Positions 9,540-20,429 of a stretch of DNA of 58,000 bases are shown here, piece after piece (position 1 is the first letter of the stretch; the number at the start of each line of letters is the position of its first letter). The translations under genes and the position numbers were made by a program. The notes under the pieces were generated by a model. The model was not told the DNA's origin. It did not search any database and saw nothing but the letters and a program-made list of their open reading frames with translations. This DNA is from Adiantum capillus-veneris (Eukaryota; Streptophyta; Polypodiopsida; Polypodiales; Pteridaceae): contig CM043950.1 in the NCBI GenBank assembly GCA_014529385.2, positions 64,688,935 to 64,746,934 of the forward strand, written 5' to 3'.

Positions 9540-10427
9540 TTCGGACACTGCTTGATTAATTGATGGTTAGATTTACAATAATGGCAATGCATTTTATTTT
9601 TCCTTTTTCACCAAAATTCTCAAACAAATTACTGCCAGCAGAAGCATTGGCAACTGGTGATTTACCACTCATAGAAGAACCATGAGAAGTGGCTACATTG
9701 CTGTTACCACCTTTTCTTTGAGCAGCAATAAAGGCCTGTTTAACTACAAGTTTTCTAGTCTGATTTTTTTTGAAAAGTGACTCTTGCAGCAGGAATGTGT
9801 ATAATGCATTTAACTTGACAACTTTGGGATTTCCTTGGGTGATAAGTCTCCAAGTACTAGAAAAAATCAGGTAAGAATCTGGCAAAGCATCAAGAACAAT
9901 CTGCACAAGGTAACTATCAGAAATGACTTCACCTACAAAAATAAGTTGTTTGTGGATATCCTTGACACCAGCAAGGAAAGTTTCCATCTCATCTTCCGCA
10001 TGAATAATCTTCGACTCCATCTCTTTATCTAGCAATGCAAATTTATCCTCGTTGCGACTTGCATAGAGATCGGTCTGAATATCCCAAGCCTGTTTTGTAG
10101 ATTTTGTTGAACGAATGTGAGGAGTAATAGTGTGCATCATAGACAACGCAATCAATGCATGATCCTGCGCATTTCTTACATCCCAAAACGAGCTTGCTCA
10201 GCCATAGGCAAAACAGCTCTGACAGTAGCAATCCTGCCACCAAAACTTGCAAACATCCCCAACATTGCCTACATCCTCAGAATCGACGTACTGCCCTGCA
10301 AAATATTCTAAAAACTTTTTGACACAAGGACACATTGCATCATATAAACCCACACAGGGTAATTTTCCCCATCCAATCTATCCTCAACAACAAACATCTT
10401 GAACACGTCTGTGTTGTTGTCAGCCAT
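9540..10427 (-). pseudogene. Copia gag (UBN2-type) with zinc knuckle
   Basis: Translation starts at ATG 10427-10425 with MADNNTDVFKMF and reaches RLDGENYPVW, the usual N-terminal copia gag signature. A frameshift follows, and the frame 9556-10155 (199 codons) carries the UBN2-type gag core with AWDIQTDLYASRNEDKFALL. A zinc knuckle reading CHYCKSNHQLIKQC lies near 9590-9550 in another frame. Its histidine is one residue earlier than in the canonical CX2CX4HX4C spacing. The protein would form the particle shell; at least two frameshifts make it inactive. Confidence 0.8.
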
Positions 10428-10668
10428 GGTAAATGCTACACCTAATGTGAAAAACTACTCGATGTTACCACCAAGCGACCACCTTTTATGTAGCCATGGA
10501 CTGGGCTTGTCGGACCCACTAGTAGTATATTATGTTATCGGCCGGGCTTGTCGGTCAATTAGGAATGGTTAAGAGTGATCATCGATGAGAGGTGCACTCT
10601 AAATTGGAACCTATAATGTTTGGGTAAGATGGCTAAGTGTGGGCGCCCAAATGTGAACATGCAAGCCC

Positions 10669-10678
10669 ATATAAAAGT
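10669..10678 (+). promoter_or_regulatory. TATA box in the LTR of element D
   Basis: CATATAAAAG lies about 205 bases from the LTR start. The same sequence is present in the 3' LTR of element E but is CATATGAAAAG in its 5' LTR, so it can be compared between copies. Confidence 0.6.
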
Positions 10679-10788
10679 CAATCTAAACCTAAAATAGGGG
10701 ATTCTCTCATTTGTGCAATGCAAGAAGAGTGCTCTTGCTCCATCTCCTTCTCCGTCTCTTTTGTGTACTAGTGTGTGCATGTGTTCTT

Positions 10789-10855
<67 letters not shown>

Positions 10856-10874
10856 TGTGTGTGTGTGTGTGTGC
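10789..10874. repeat. (GA)n and (GT)n microsatellites in LTR of element D
   Basis: About 64 bases of GA repeats are followed after AT by 20 bases of GT repeats, in what would be the transcribed R/U5 part of the LTR. Confidence 0.9.
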
Positions 10875-11111
10875 GATCACATTATGGCGGCACGACGGCA
10901 GCGAGGCGGTTGAGCGCGGCGCAATGATGGCTCCCTCTTCTTTGCGGTGAGGAATCTTCCACGAGAGCAAGAGTAGAGCGGTGAGTAACACACCATTCTC
11001 ATCTTTGAGCTTAATAGCTTAGGCTAGTTGCGTGCTTGGAGCCATCTATGGCTCACACATAGTGTTAGGCAAGTCCCTTGCTTTGATACGTGCGGCATAA
11101 GCCCACATTTT

Positions 11112-11129
11112 TGGCGCCGCTACCGGGGA
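11112..11129 (+). other. tRNA-Asp-type primer binding site of element D
   Basis: TGGCGCCGCTACCGGGGA lies four bases after the LTR. Plant tRNA-Asp ends so that its complement is TGGCGCCGTTGCCGGGGA; the site differs at two positions. Athila elements typically use this primer. Confidence 0.85.
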
Positions 11130-11994
11130 ATCGCCCTGCACTAAGCTCAAGAGGCACTCTGTGCTTCTTTTGTGAGTGTTTGTGTTAGGAAGGAAGAGGA
11201 AGAAGAAGAAGTTATTTTCTACAAGTTTTTATTTTTTGCATAATCTCTGTTTTCTGCCAATGTTTGCTTGCACATAATCTTTTGCACAGTTAGTAGTTAG
11301 TGTGTTAGTAGTGAATGAGTGTTTTCTGCCAATGTCTGCTTTTATACAGTTTTTTATTTGCAAAGTTAGTAGTTAGTGTGTTAGATAGTGAATGAGTAAG
11401 GAGTTAGTAGAGTAGGAAGCTTCACTGTCAGTTAGTAGTTAGCAGAGTAGTTAGCTGTAGAGGAGATAAGGTTAGGTTAGATAAGAGAGTAGGTAAAGGT
11501 GTAGTGTGTGTGTGGTCCAAAAAGGCCATACGTGCGATGATCGCACAAAAAAACCAACAAAAAAACAAAAATTTTTAAGCGTGAGGCGTGGAGTGTGTTC
11601 TATGAAAATTTTGGATCGGGATCATTTCCCCAAGCCCAAGCCCACGCCTAGGCCTCAGTCCTCAGACTTATGATATATACTATACTCAGTCTTATATATA
11701 TACCCTACCCCCACAAGAAGGAATGAGGGTAAGTGGGACAAGTTCCTCAAGTCCTCCATCATCCCCTTCACACTCACCCTTTGGACTTACTAATTCTAGT
11801 CCTCTCCCCACCTAGGAAAAGACTAGTTTTAGGATTCCGAGGGCTATACGTAACCGAATTGGGGATTGTAAAGCACATAATGTCCCTCTAGCTAAGACGC
11901 TCATTTTGAGCTATCACATGTCATATTCTCTGGCTCGATTAAGAAAAGGGACAAAAAATACAATGAATTGGATTGTAAATACCTAAAAAACTAG
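11130..11994 (+). other. Leader of element D (no gene)
   Basis: This 865-base stretch has no convincing frame. It contains a roughly 72-bp imperfect tandem repeat (11249-11320 and 11321-11397, beginning GTTTTCTGCCAATG) with GTTAGTAGTTAGTGTG in each copy. It corresponds to the leader of element E at 24191-25085. Confidence 0.7.
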
Positions 11995-12324
11995 GTGAGC
12001 GGCCTTCACGGGCACTCACCAACACCTCTAGAGTGTCGGGGTCACATGCACCTACGCTCTCGTCGTGTGCTAGAGGATGAGCACATCGAGACTGTCTCCA
12101 TTTACACTGGTACTCATTATTCCTCTACCTTAGGCTCTAGGCCCTTAGTGGGAACCCAAGGTAGTACAGCTCAGGACCCGCATATTGCGTCCAATGACTC
12201 TTCCTCTAACTACAACGTCTTGGAGGGTTACCCAATGCCTAATCCCGATAGCTCAAGCCAAGACATGCATGCCATGGGCCCACGGTTCGGGCTGAGCGTG
12301 CATAGCCGCTTGAAGGAAAACTTT
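11995..12324 (+). pseudogene. gag: N-terminal gag of element D, interrupted by element E
   Basis: The frame starts MSGLHGHSPTPLECRG and continues to about codon 110 (HSRLKEN), where the LTR of element E begins. The same N-terminal region, with Ser-rich SNDSSSNYNVLEGYP, appears in E on the minus strand. The remainder of gag is found from 25754. The final 18 codons open beyond 12324 belong to the inserted LTR and are not part of gag. Confidence 0.8.
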
Positions 12325-12895
12325 TGTGCGCATCTGTCGCACGTGTCAATGCAAGGAACTTGCCAATACGCTGTGTGAGAGCCATAGATGGCTCCAAGCA
12401 TGAAAATAACCTAAACTAGTAAGCTTAAAGATGATGATGTGTCACTCACCGCTCTACGCTTGCTGTCATGGAGGATTCCTCGCCGCGAAGAAGAGGGAGA
12501 CTCCGCTACGCCGCGATCAACCGCCTCGCCGCAGCTGTCGTGCGTTGCAATGCTCGATCACTCTCTCTCTCTCTCTCAAGCACACACACGTACACCGTAA
12601 GGGAGATGGAACAAGAGCATTCTTCTTGCATTGCACAAATGAGAGAATGAGGTTTTTTAGGTTTAGATTGACTTTTATATGGGCTTGTCCGTTCACATTT
12701 CGGCGCCCACACTTAGCCAATCTTACTCAAACTTATACGTTCTAGTTTTAGAGTGCGCCTCTCATCGACGATCACTCTTATTCATTCCTACCTGACCGAA
12801 AAACCGGGCCAATATCATATACATACTAGCGGGTCCAACAAGCCCGGCCCGTGGCTACATAAAAGGTGGTCATTTGGTGGCACCGGTGGTTAACA
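12325..12895 (-). repeat. 3' LTR of element E
   Basis: Read on the minus strand it begins TGTTAACCACCGGTGCC next to the PPT and ends ACAGATGCGCACA. It is about 70 bases shorter than the 5' LTR, partly because its TC tract (about 12561-12578) is short. A TATA box equivalent to that of D (minus-strand CATATAAAAG) is at 12672-12681. Confidence 0.9.
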
Positions 12896-12909
12896 TGCCC
12901 CCCTTCCTA
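12896..12909 (-). other. Polypurine tract of element E
   Basis: The minus strand reads AGGAAGGGGGGCA immediately before the LTR start TGTTAACC, as expected for the primer of plus-strand synthesis. Confidence 0.75.
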
Positions 12910-14010
12910 AAGTAGATTCCGCCCTCGGAATATAACAGTGCAGTATCGGGATCCATGATAGGAGTACATGTATAGCAGAAGAAAACATCATTGTGAAAGC
13001 TCAAAGGCATCATGTGCAGGCGTGCAATAAGTGAGATGCATACCTGATATTCTAAGAAATGCAAAAAAGTTCATGAATTGTCATATTGCCAACTAGAACA
13101 AGCGTAGTACGTAAATGAAATGCAATTGAGTTAAGGTCTATTAGGTTGACTCTAAGAGAAGTACACAAGAGCTAGGTCTAAAGTAAGTACTAAATTGACC
13201 AACGTTAATTAAAAAATTTCGATCAAAGAGTAGTTAACCCTAGGAATGCTCGTCGAGGTCTAAAGACTAGTGATCTTGTCACTTATACCACTTAAGTGTG
13301 ATCAACATGAAATACAAGGAATTTTGTGCTATTTACTTTCTCTTTTCTTTTTATTTTTCTTTTTTCCTCCTTTTTTTTATTTTTTGTTGTTGTCATAGTT
13401 GCAACAAGTAGCTGGGGGACTCGAGGTCTCAAATACCAGCTTGAGCATAAACTAGCCAGGAGACTGGAGGTCTCAAATACCAGCTTAACACATGGACTTC
13501 CCAAACACAAGTTTTGTTTCTTCATAGCCTAAAACATTACTAAAGTTACTACAATTAATAGACTATTTAGGAATTAAAGTTAGCAATTAAGTTGCCTAGT
13601 TTAGCGTAAGGTCCTGATACCTACTTAAAGCTAGCTAATAGACCAAAGTCAAAGAGAAGAACAAGGTACTAGAAGTTTGAAAAAATTATAGCATCTAAAT
13701 TGGCAATGTCACTTCATAAATTTTATGCATTGTTAAAACTCAAATGACAAGATGCAAACATGTAACTATGGAAAGCATAGATAAAAGGAAGTAGTACACC
13801 TGATATAATGGAGAACATCCATTGTAACATGTAAAAATCCATTGTTGATGTCCTTAGAAGGTATTTTATATAGTCACAAAGTGCACAATAGTCACCACCA
13901 AACATCCACCTTCCAGAGGCACATCAGTGGGAAGAGGTACCAATACTTATTGAACACAATTAAAAAACATAAGGAACCCTAACCTAATTATATTCACTCC
14001 CCGTAGAGAT
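12910..14010 (-). other. 3' untranslated region of element E (no gene)
   Basis: No convincing coding sequence is seen. The stretch is AT-rich, with a pyrimidine-rich run on the plus strand near 13340-13390. Two nearby direct copies of GGAGGTCTCAAATACCAGCTT-like sequence lie around 13420-13443 and 13462-13486. Confidence 0.6.
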
Positions 14011-14435
14011 TCAAGGGAATAGGATATTATAGAGATTGGGGGGAAACCCTAAGGCTAAACCCCTATCCTCGTCGTCTAGAAAAACAAAGTCATCATCCGT
14101 GAGACCATATGTGCCATCCGTGTAATCATGTAAATCGTCTTCATCATTAGAGCCACCAATGTTTACTAAGAAGGTCACTATACGTCTATAGTCATCTTGG
14201 TCAAAAGGGTAGGCTTGTACAATGGGAGAAACACTCTCTATCAAGTATGGATCAGTCATGGTCAAGAGACATATCAGCCATTCTAATTCATCAAAATTTG
14301 TCTCACATGCTAGCGTACCTACCAAATCCCATTCACACAGGCAAGCACTGGAAAGACCATGTGAAACACTTGTAAAAAGTAACGAGGGTATCTCTCACCC
14401 AAGGCAGGAGTGGATGACTCTTGTATACTAGCCAT
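14011..14435 (-). pseudogene. 3' ORF of element E in env-like position (hypothetical)
   Basis: A minus-strand ATG at 14435-14433 opens MASIQESSTPALGERYPRYF. After one frameshift the frame 14011-14325 carries on for about 100 codons with LACETNFDELEWLI and a strongly acidic tail (DEDDLHDYTDGTYGLTDDDF). The three bases just upstream of the ATG are preceded by a CAG and a pyrimidine-rich stretch that resembles a 3' splice site. Athila elements express a spliced env-like ORF from this position, so the layout is suggestive, but I see no signal peptide or membrane segment. I do not recognise the protein. Confidence 0.4.
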
Positions 14436-14799
14436 ATCTGTACAGACAGATAGATGAAGGTTAAGAGTGCAAATATTACAAGGGTCGTGTCAAAAGGTGG
14501 TGCCCTTGTGCATAATGTGTTTATGATTTTGTGCTATGTATAGAACTCATAGGTTTCCAGATTTTTGTCTGGGGGCTCTTGCTCTTTTACTTTTTTATCT
14601 TGTTTCTGTAAGTATAAGGCTTTATATATACATTCCTCAAGATTGGGAGATTGAGAGGTCAGGGAGGAAGGTTGAGAAGGAAGCAAGTGAATGCTGAATG
14701 TGAGCAAACACTCCCCCCTTCCTTGGGTAGATCATACCTTTTGGAATGATCTTGTCACATTTTGGAACCAATTGTTCCAAGTTGTTATGGGCGAAGGCT

Positions 14800-16055
14800 T
14801 TAACCAATAGTTTTTGACCTCCCTATGTGTTTCATCTAGTTGCAAGGTTGGTAAGGTATTGTCCCATGATTTTATTTGCAAACGTTGTTGTAGGTGGTGA
14901 ACTTACAATGGGAGGTACAAACTCTTCCTTGCTTGTATGGATATGTACAATGGTAGGTGGAGATTGTGTTAAAGCTTCTATTTCCGTATAGGAACTACAT
15001 GAAGAGTGAGAAGCTTCATTTGACTTCCCTGTTCCTGAGCTAGGTGGAACAAATCGTTCTTTCTTCGGTACCCAAACTAGATTTGGAGCGAGCGGGTGTG
15101 TAGCATTCTGTGATTTTTTTTATTTCGCGATCATCAATTCGTTTTGGAGCTACAAGATTGGGCTCACATGGGTCAGAGGTGACAGATAAGAACACAATCT
15201 ATGTTTTGGCACCCAGATTTGATCATTTCCCTCATAGTAGTCTTGGGATTCCAATAGTCCTTTAGGAATCCAACGGAACGTTTCTATACATTTCTTGGGA
15301 TGAGTGGGATGTCTCTTATCCAGCTCCTGTCTTTGAGCACTATCTATGGTTGCTAAAGAAGCTTTAGGGACCCACTTGTATGTTTTCCTTGTTATATTAG
15401 GATGGGTCTTGTGTGTTTCAAGCTTTATTTCAACTATAGCAGTTGAAGCTCTAGAGTGTTGGTCTATGGGGACATATGGTTCAACCTCCTGGACATGCAA
15501 TGCTTTGGGTTTTATTTCCTTAAGAGGCAATATTTTAGGGACTATGGCTTAAGTGGTAGGGCTAAGAGTTGGTTTCTATGTTGTCACACCCATAGTCCCC
15601 CAATCAATAGTTCATTTGGTGGCTATCATCCACGTGCATCCTAAGTTTATATTGCCCTCCATAGTTCCAGCAGGCACGACCAAAACGTCTTGAGCTACAA
15701 TCCCATTGTCATAACTGACAGAAGTGTGTCAAATTCCAAAAACCGCAGTTTTTTTCTTGTTGACACCCTTGACTTGGATAATACTCTCCGATAGGGGTGG
15801 CTTTCCCAACAACTGACACCATACTCCATATGACAAAAGATTATATTTAGCACTCGTGTCCAGTAAGGTGTTATATAGAACTTTTCCATAGGTGTTATTT
15901 AGCTTAATAGGGTATCGTAGAGGTGTGCCAGAATACAACCAATCATCCTCTGTTTCAACGTGGTATGAATGTGTAACTCCAAGGTTAGCCTCTCGGTGGC
16001 GTCTTATGTGTTGTTGTTGCTCTTTAGCCTCAGGTTGAGCTTGTATCTTCTTCAA
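14800..16055 (-). pseudogene. Post-integrase ORF of element E: second retropepsin-like domain and W-[IV]-P-K repeats
   Basis: After the integrase tail, the frame 15729-16055 encodes a Gln-rich helix and then LLDTSAKYNLLSYGVW, which resembles a retropepsin active site with Gly replaced by Ser (Asp codon 15858-15860). Further on, frame 15150-15530 contains YKWVPKASL, FRWIPKGLL and IWVPKHRL. A fourth, LVWVPKKERF, lies near 15060 after a break. The region then reads Pro/Ser-rich to about 14800. The same series is in element D. The role is unknown. An aspartic-protease fold is an inference from the motif and its spacing to downstream hydrophobic strands. Confidence 0.6.
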
Positions 16056-16111
16056 TTTTGTTTGTGCCTTGGCTACCTTTTTTTGATGGGTGGCACGTAG
16101 CTTCTCTTAGT

Positions 16112-16990
16112 TTAAAGGATCATAATATTTTTAAATTTTATCCCATTCAGGAATCCAATGGTTTCAACTCCATCAAGAGTCTCCACACGAATGGTCCCTT
16201 GTGGGGTGATTTCACATACTCTGTATGGTCCTTTTCCTGCATATTTCAACTTTTTCTTTTCATTGCGCACTCCATACATAAGGACTTTATCACTCACATT
16301 GATATCCTTGTTCTTTAGATGACGGCCAAACCATTTCTTTCTCCTATCTTTCTCCACAAAAGTACATTTTGCACAGCCAATTGCCTCTCTTCATCTAGCC
16401 TTTCAAGGATATACGATCGTTGAACTAAGGGGTTACCATTCCAACCTTCTTGAGAAGCTACTCTAAGACTAGGAATGACAGACTCCCATGGCATAACCGC
16501 TTCTTGGCCATACACCATCTTAAATGCTGTGCAGTTAATGGAAACTTTGTACGCAGTATGATAAGCCCATAAAGCTGAAGTCAGCTTTAAATCCCAATCT
16601 GTGCGATGAGCCTCAACTGTTTTTGTCAAAATGGAAATGAGAGTTTTGTTGGTACTCTCAGCTTGGCCATTTGCTTGTGGATAATAAGGTGTAGACTTAT
16701 ATGGTGAGCTATCATGAAGTTGGTAGTAAGTTCTTTTATCACTCCATTCATAAAATGAGTACCATTGTCACTCACAATCTCAAAAGGACAACCAAATCTT
16801 GTAACAATTCTCTCGAAGAGAAACTTGGCAATTGACCTCGCATCAGCCTTACATGTCACCCTAGCTCCCGTCCACTTTGTTACATAGTCAGTGGAAACGA
16901 TAATATATCAAGATTGAGTGCTACGAGCTGCCGGACTAATTGGGCCTACAAAGTCCAAACCCCATTTTTCAAATGGTTGAGTCACTTTAA
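16112..16990 (-). pseudogene. pol: Integrase core and C-terminus of element E
   Basis: The minus strand shows GLDFVGP near 16950, FEIVSDNGTHF near 16770 and PQANGQAESTN near 16670, giving all three acidic catalytic residues but in different frames. Frame 16626-16859, frame 16315-16629 (ALWAYHTAYKV, VYGQEAVMPWE) and frame 16112-16357 (C-terminal beta domain, YRVCEITPQGTIRVETLDG) follow each other with frameshifts. Integrase would insert the DNA copy in the nucleus. It is broken here. Confidence 0.85.
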
Positions 16991-17090
16991 CAGGATTTAA
17001 GGGCATCTTATCCTTTCATTGTGTGACCTTGTAATGTTGGCATTCATCACATCCTTTTGCAAAAAGTGATGCATCCTTGAATAAGGTAGG

Positions 17091-17918
17091 CTACCAATAG
17101 GCTGATTGCAACACCTTTCTAGCTGTTAGTTCCCATGAGAAATTTCCTCCGGCTATACCCATGTGGGCTTCTTGCAGTATGTATAAATAGTCATTCTCAC
17201 GGGCACAATTTCTAAGAATATCATCCTTCCCTAGCCTGTAGAGAGTTCCTACGTTGAGAGAATAAGGTTCACACTCTTTTAACAATTTTCGAGTTATGTA
17301 CTTACGAAGCTCCTTGGGTGGAAAACCGTTAACTAAAAAGTTCACAATCTTCTCACTCCATTCAGGTATGGTCTCAACTAGGAATAGAGGAGTATCAGGC
17401 AATTCATCATCGACTCCAGTAGGGGCTTCACCATTGGGTATGCGAGACAAATGATCCTCCATGACATGTCTTTTACCAGGTCTCACCACAACGGTAAAAT
17501 CAAACTCAAGGAGAATTAACAACCATCGTGTAATTCTTCCCATGGAACAAGGTTTATTTACTAGATACAACAAGGATTGATGATCAACATAGAAAACAAA
17601 CTTGTTGGCCAGAAGGTAGTAGCAAAATTTCTTCACTGCATAAATCATCCCTAACCCTTCTCACGGTGTAGTGGTGTAGTTTCTCTCAACATCATTCAAT
17701 TGACGACTTGCAAAGCTTATTGGGTAGTCCAATTTATGTTCTCCTGGTTGAGCTAGAACACACCCAATAACAAAGTTTGATGCATCAATATGCACATGAA
17801 AAATTACATTCCAATCGGGCACTCGTAGAATAGGAGTGCTAGTCAAGGTCTTTTTCAATGACTCATAAGCATGGTCACACTCCACGGTCCAGTGGAACTC
17901 AATAAGAAGCTTGTACAA
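17091..17918 (-). pseudogene. pol: RNase H and integrase zinc-binding region of element E
   Basis: Frame 17661-17918 encodes the start of RNase H with FHVHIDASNFVIGCVLAQ and RQLNDVERNYTT. Frame 17091-17648 continues with FYVDHQSLLYLVNKP, ITRWLLILLEFDF and EDHLSRIPNG, then the integrase N-terminal region to KVLQSAYW. A stop near 17660 separates them where the usual Glu of the EREGLG motif would be. No second RNase H lies between. Confidence 0.85.
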
Positions 17919-17942
17919 AGGACGAGCTATCTCGGCAAAGTT

Positions 17943-18578
17943 TCAAATAAACTGTCGGTAATAACCAACATGGCCCATGAACCTTTCAACTCCTTTATAG
18001 TTTGTAGGTGGTGGCAATTCAACAATGGCTTTAATTTTGCTCTCATCTGTGGAGATCCCATTTTTGGACACTATATGCCCTAAAATGACTCCATGCTTAA
18101 CCCAGAATTGGCATTTGAAAGGGTTTAAGGAGATGCGATACAATCTGCACTTCTCAAACACTTTTCGTAAGCATGATAGATGTTCTTCCCAAGAGGAATA
18201 GACACAAAGGTCATCTAAAAAAGCTTCGCAAAACTCTCTCAAATATTCTCTAAAATCAGTGTTTATTAATCTTTGAAAGGTAGTAGGGGCATTGCATAAG
18301 CCAAAAGCCATAACACGAAATACGAACACTCCAAATTCGGTTATAAAGGCTATTTTAGCTTGTTCCTCTAGCACAATTGTGATTTGATTGTAGCCAGAGT
18401 ACCCATCTAAAACGCTATAAGCTTCCTTCCCTGCAACCTTCCCTGCAACTCTTTCAAGCACATGTTCTAAATATGGCAAGCAGTAATGGTCCCTTTTAGT
18501 GGAGACATTGACCTTGTTGAGATCCACGCACACTCTGAGTTTCCCATTCTTTTTTGGCACAATCACTATTGGAGACAT
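17943..18578 (-). pseudogene. pol: Reverse transcriptase of element E
   Basis: This 211-codon frame covers most of the RT palm and fingers: VPKKNGKLRVCVDLNKVN, LDGYSGYNQI, FGLCNAPTTFQRL and EAFLDDLCVYS with the catalytic Asp pair at 18210-18215. It ends in the connection motif GHVGYYRQFI. It carries a 12-bp in-frame duplication (18425-18448) that inserts four residues before EAYS relative to element D. The N-terminal part upstream (18684-18959) is separated by a stop near 18660. Confidence 0.9.
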
Positions 18579-18683
18579 CCATTCTGAGTGCTCAATACGG
18601 TATATGAATCCTCATTTCACAAGCTTTTCAATCTCTTCTTGAATGATCTTTGCATATTAAGGATTCATTGGGTAGGGTCATTG

Positions 18684-19766
18684 CTAAACTGGTTTAGCCA
18701 TGCTATTCATGGGGATTATGTGTTGCACCACGGAAGGTGGAATACCTTTCATATCATGATATGTCCATGCAAATATATCCTTGAATTCCTTGAGAAGTTC
18801 TTTAAGTACACACTCTTCAATCCCTGTCAGATCTTGGGCAATGAAAACAGGTTTGGACTCTTCTCCTGGTTCTGCTAGCTCTATCTCCTTAACTCTCATT
18901 GGATTGTCATAGACTCCATTGCTTCCATCGATAGGTTTTCTTTGAGCCTTTGTATACACAACCTTACGTTCCTTTGTGGTGTAGGATTTGAATTGTTCAT
19001 GTGCAAGGGTGTAAGTCTGTGGGGTCCTGTTGTTCTGTGGACAGTGATTTCACTTTCAACTCCTTTTGTTGTTGAGCTAACTCTCGATTTTGTCGTCTCC
19101 TTACGGTATGGCTCAAATTTGGCTTCTCTGTAGCCTCTAGTTGTGCGATGTCAATGGGTTTTGGACTACACCACATAATTATTTGAAGGTATTCACCCCA
19201 ATTATCTACCAACTTTTGATGAGCATCACATACTCCTATATAATTATCCATTCTACAGTATATTTCTTTTCATTTATTCTAGCATGCACATTTTCTCGAT
19301 ATTGTTGCCTCTTATATTTCTTACTCTTCTTGTCTAATTTTTTATCACGACCAATCTCTAGGGAAGAGTCACTAGATGAATCACTACTTGTGTCTTCTGC
19401 TCCCTTGGATAGATTGTCATCTAGGGTGCCACGGGGTCTTGAATGGTTTGTCCCCACATTTGCACTAAGATTTAACTCAGATTATCCGTCCTCATAGTCA
19501 ATTTCAATTGATGATTCGGACCGCAAATCATGTGGGCTATAGTCTTGAGAGGCGCTATTGGTTCCAATGCCAGTCAAACCTTCATCTTGTAGGTCATCCG
19601 AAGCTATATGCATTGCTTCTAGCATATTTAAGGGTATGCGTGGTGGAATTTCATCCCCCTCAGGTGTTACCCAAGTCGTCCCCCTATTTCCCCAAGTGTC
19701 TATGGTTGCTGCTAGGTGAACCCAATCCACATTGTCCGAATCAGTCATCTTAGGTAGTACATCCAT
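18684..19766 (-). pseudogene. pol: Long protease-RT linker and RT N-terminus of element E
   Basis: Frames 19482-19766, 19236-19457, 18997-19251 and 18684-18959 follow in order. They hold an acidic stretch (DNVDWVHLAATIDTWGNRGT), a Ser/Asp-rich then Lys-rich stretch (SSDSSSDSSLEIGRDKKL), a conserved block with MWCSPKPIDIAQLEATEK, and the RT lead-in GEESKPVFIAQDLTG. The same blocks are in element D in the same order. About 900 bases between protease and RT is unusually long. I recognise no domain in it. Confidence 0.65.
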
Positions 19767-19910
19767 ATAAGGAGAATCTTCTCCAATATCAGTGTCCGCT
19801 TTACACGTGTAACAATACTGGAATGGGGCCGAGTGAACTGTGGTGTCAGATCTATGATCAACTATAAACTTGTTTCCTAGAGGATGTGCTCGACTTGTTA
19901 CAAGATCCCC

Positions 19911-20399
19911 TCAATTGATAGAATCTTGGAACTGCAAGTAGACATGGTTTTTAGACCAGTCATGCACCATTTTTGCTTCCGTGATGAAAGGACATCCTAG
20001 GATCATCTCAGATTCCATAGTGTGCTTGGAGAAATCCATAACAATGAAGGTAATTCTTATTTTATGTCCAAAGACCTTGATCTTGAGATCTTCTAGCATC
20101 CCAATAGGCTTAACAATAGACCCATTGGCCATCTTTACTAATGTGGTTGTGGTCGCAAGGTAAGGTCTTCGCATAGTTTCCCAGCAATTTTTAGTCACAA
20201 TGCTAACCCCGACGCCACCATCAAGGATTCCCTTCACAGTTAATCCCTTGGTAGTGATTGGTATGGTTGCGTTGGATTCATCTCCCTCAAAGTATTGTCC
20301 CAACTTGTTAACAAGTATTTCTACAACAAGGTTCTCATCTAGGTTGGGTTGTGGATCTAAGTGTTCCTCCTCTATTGGCATCTCCCTAGCTCTATCCAT
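19911..20399 (-). pseudogene. pol: Aspartic protease of element E
   Basis: The 162-codon frame contains GILDGGVGVSIVTKNCWE, the retropepsin-like active site in the plant Ty3 form (D-G-G instead of D-S/T-G), then a beta-rich region with KIRITFIVMDFSKH and a closing EMILGCPFITEAKMV, matching the ILG.PF motif. The protein would cleave Gag-Pol. It stops at 19911; the next conserved segment is in another frame. Confidence 0.8.
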
Positions 20400-20429
20400 C
20401 TGTGCAAATTATGGTACCCCGACCTTTAG

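Larger units (their letters stand above)
8945..10427 (-). mobile_element. Element C: Ty1/copia remnant (gag, protease, integrase fragment)
   Basis: The minus strand shows the copia order gag, zinc knuckle, protease, integrase, with the region between protease and the end of integrase missing. No LTRs are visible. It is bounded by chromovirus LTR sequence on the left and by the LTR of element D, starting 35 bases upstream of the gag start, on the right. Confidence 0.8.
10463..11107 (+). repeat. 5' LTR of element D
   Basis: The LTR begins TGTTACCACC and ends GCCCACA just before TTTT and the primer site. It aligns along its length with the two LTRs of element E in opposite orientation. It contains a TATA box at 10669-10678 and, about 110 bases further, a GA tract (10789-10852) followed by a GT tract (10855-10874). 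Confidence 0.9.
10463..12324 (+). mobile_element. Element D, left part: 5' LTR, PBS, leader and start of gag
   Basis: This is the 5' end of an Athila-like Ty3 element on the plus strand. It is broken at 12324 inside gag by element E and resumes at 25749. The flanks of E carry ACTTT (12320-12324) and CCTTT (25749-25753), a near-perfect 5-bp target duplication, and gag resumes in register there, which proves the two parts belong together. Confidence 0.9.

Noticed and set aside
11249-11397. Possible tRNA or small RNA gene in the leader of element D
   Set aside because: The repeat has no cloverleaf arms or A/B boxes and is shared with the leader of element E.
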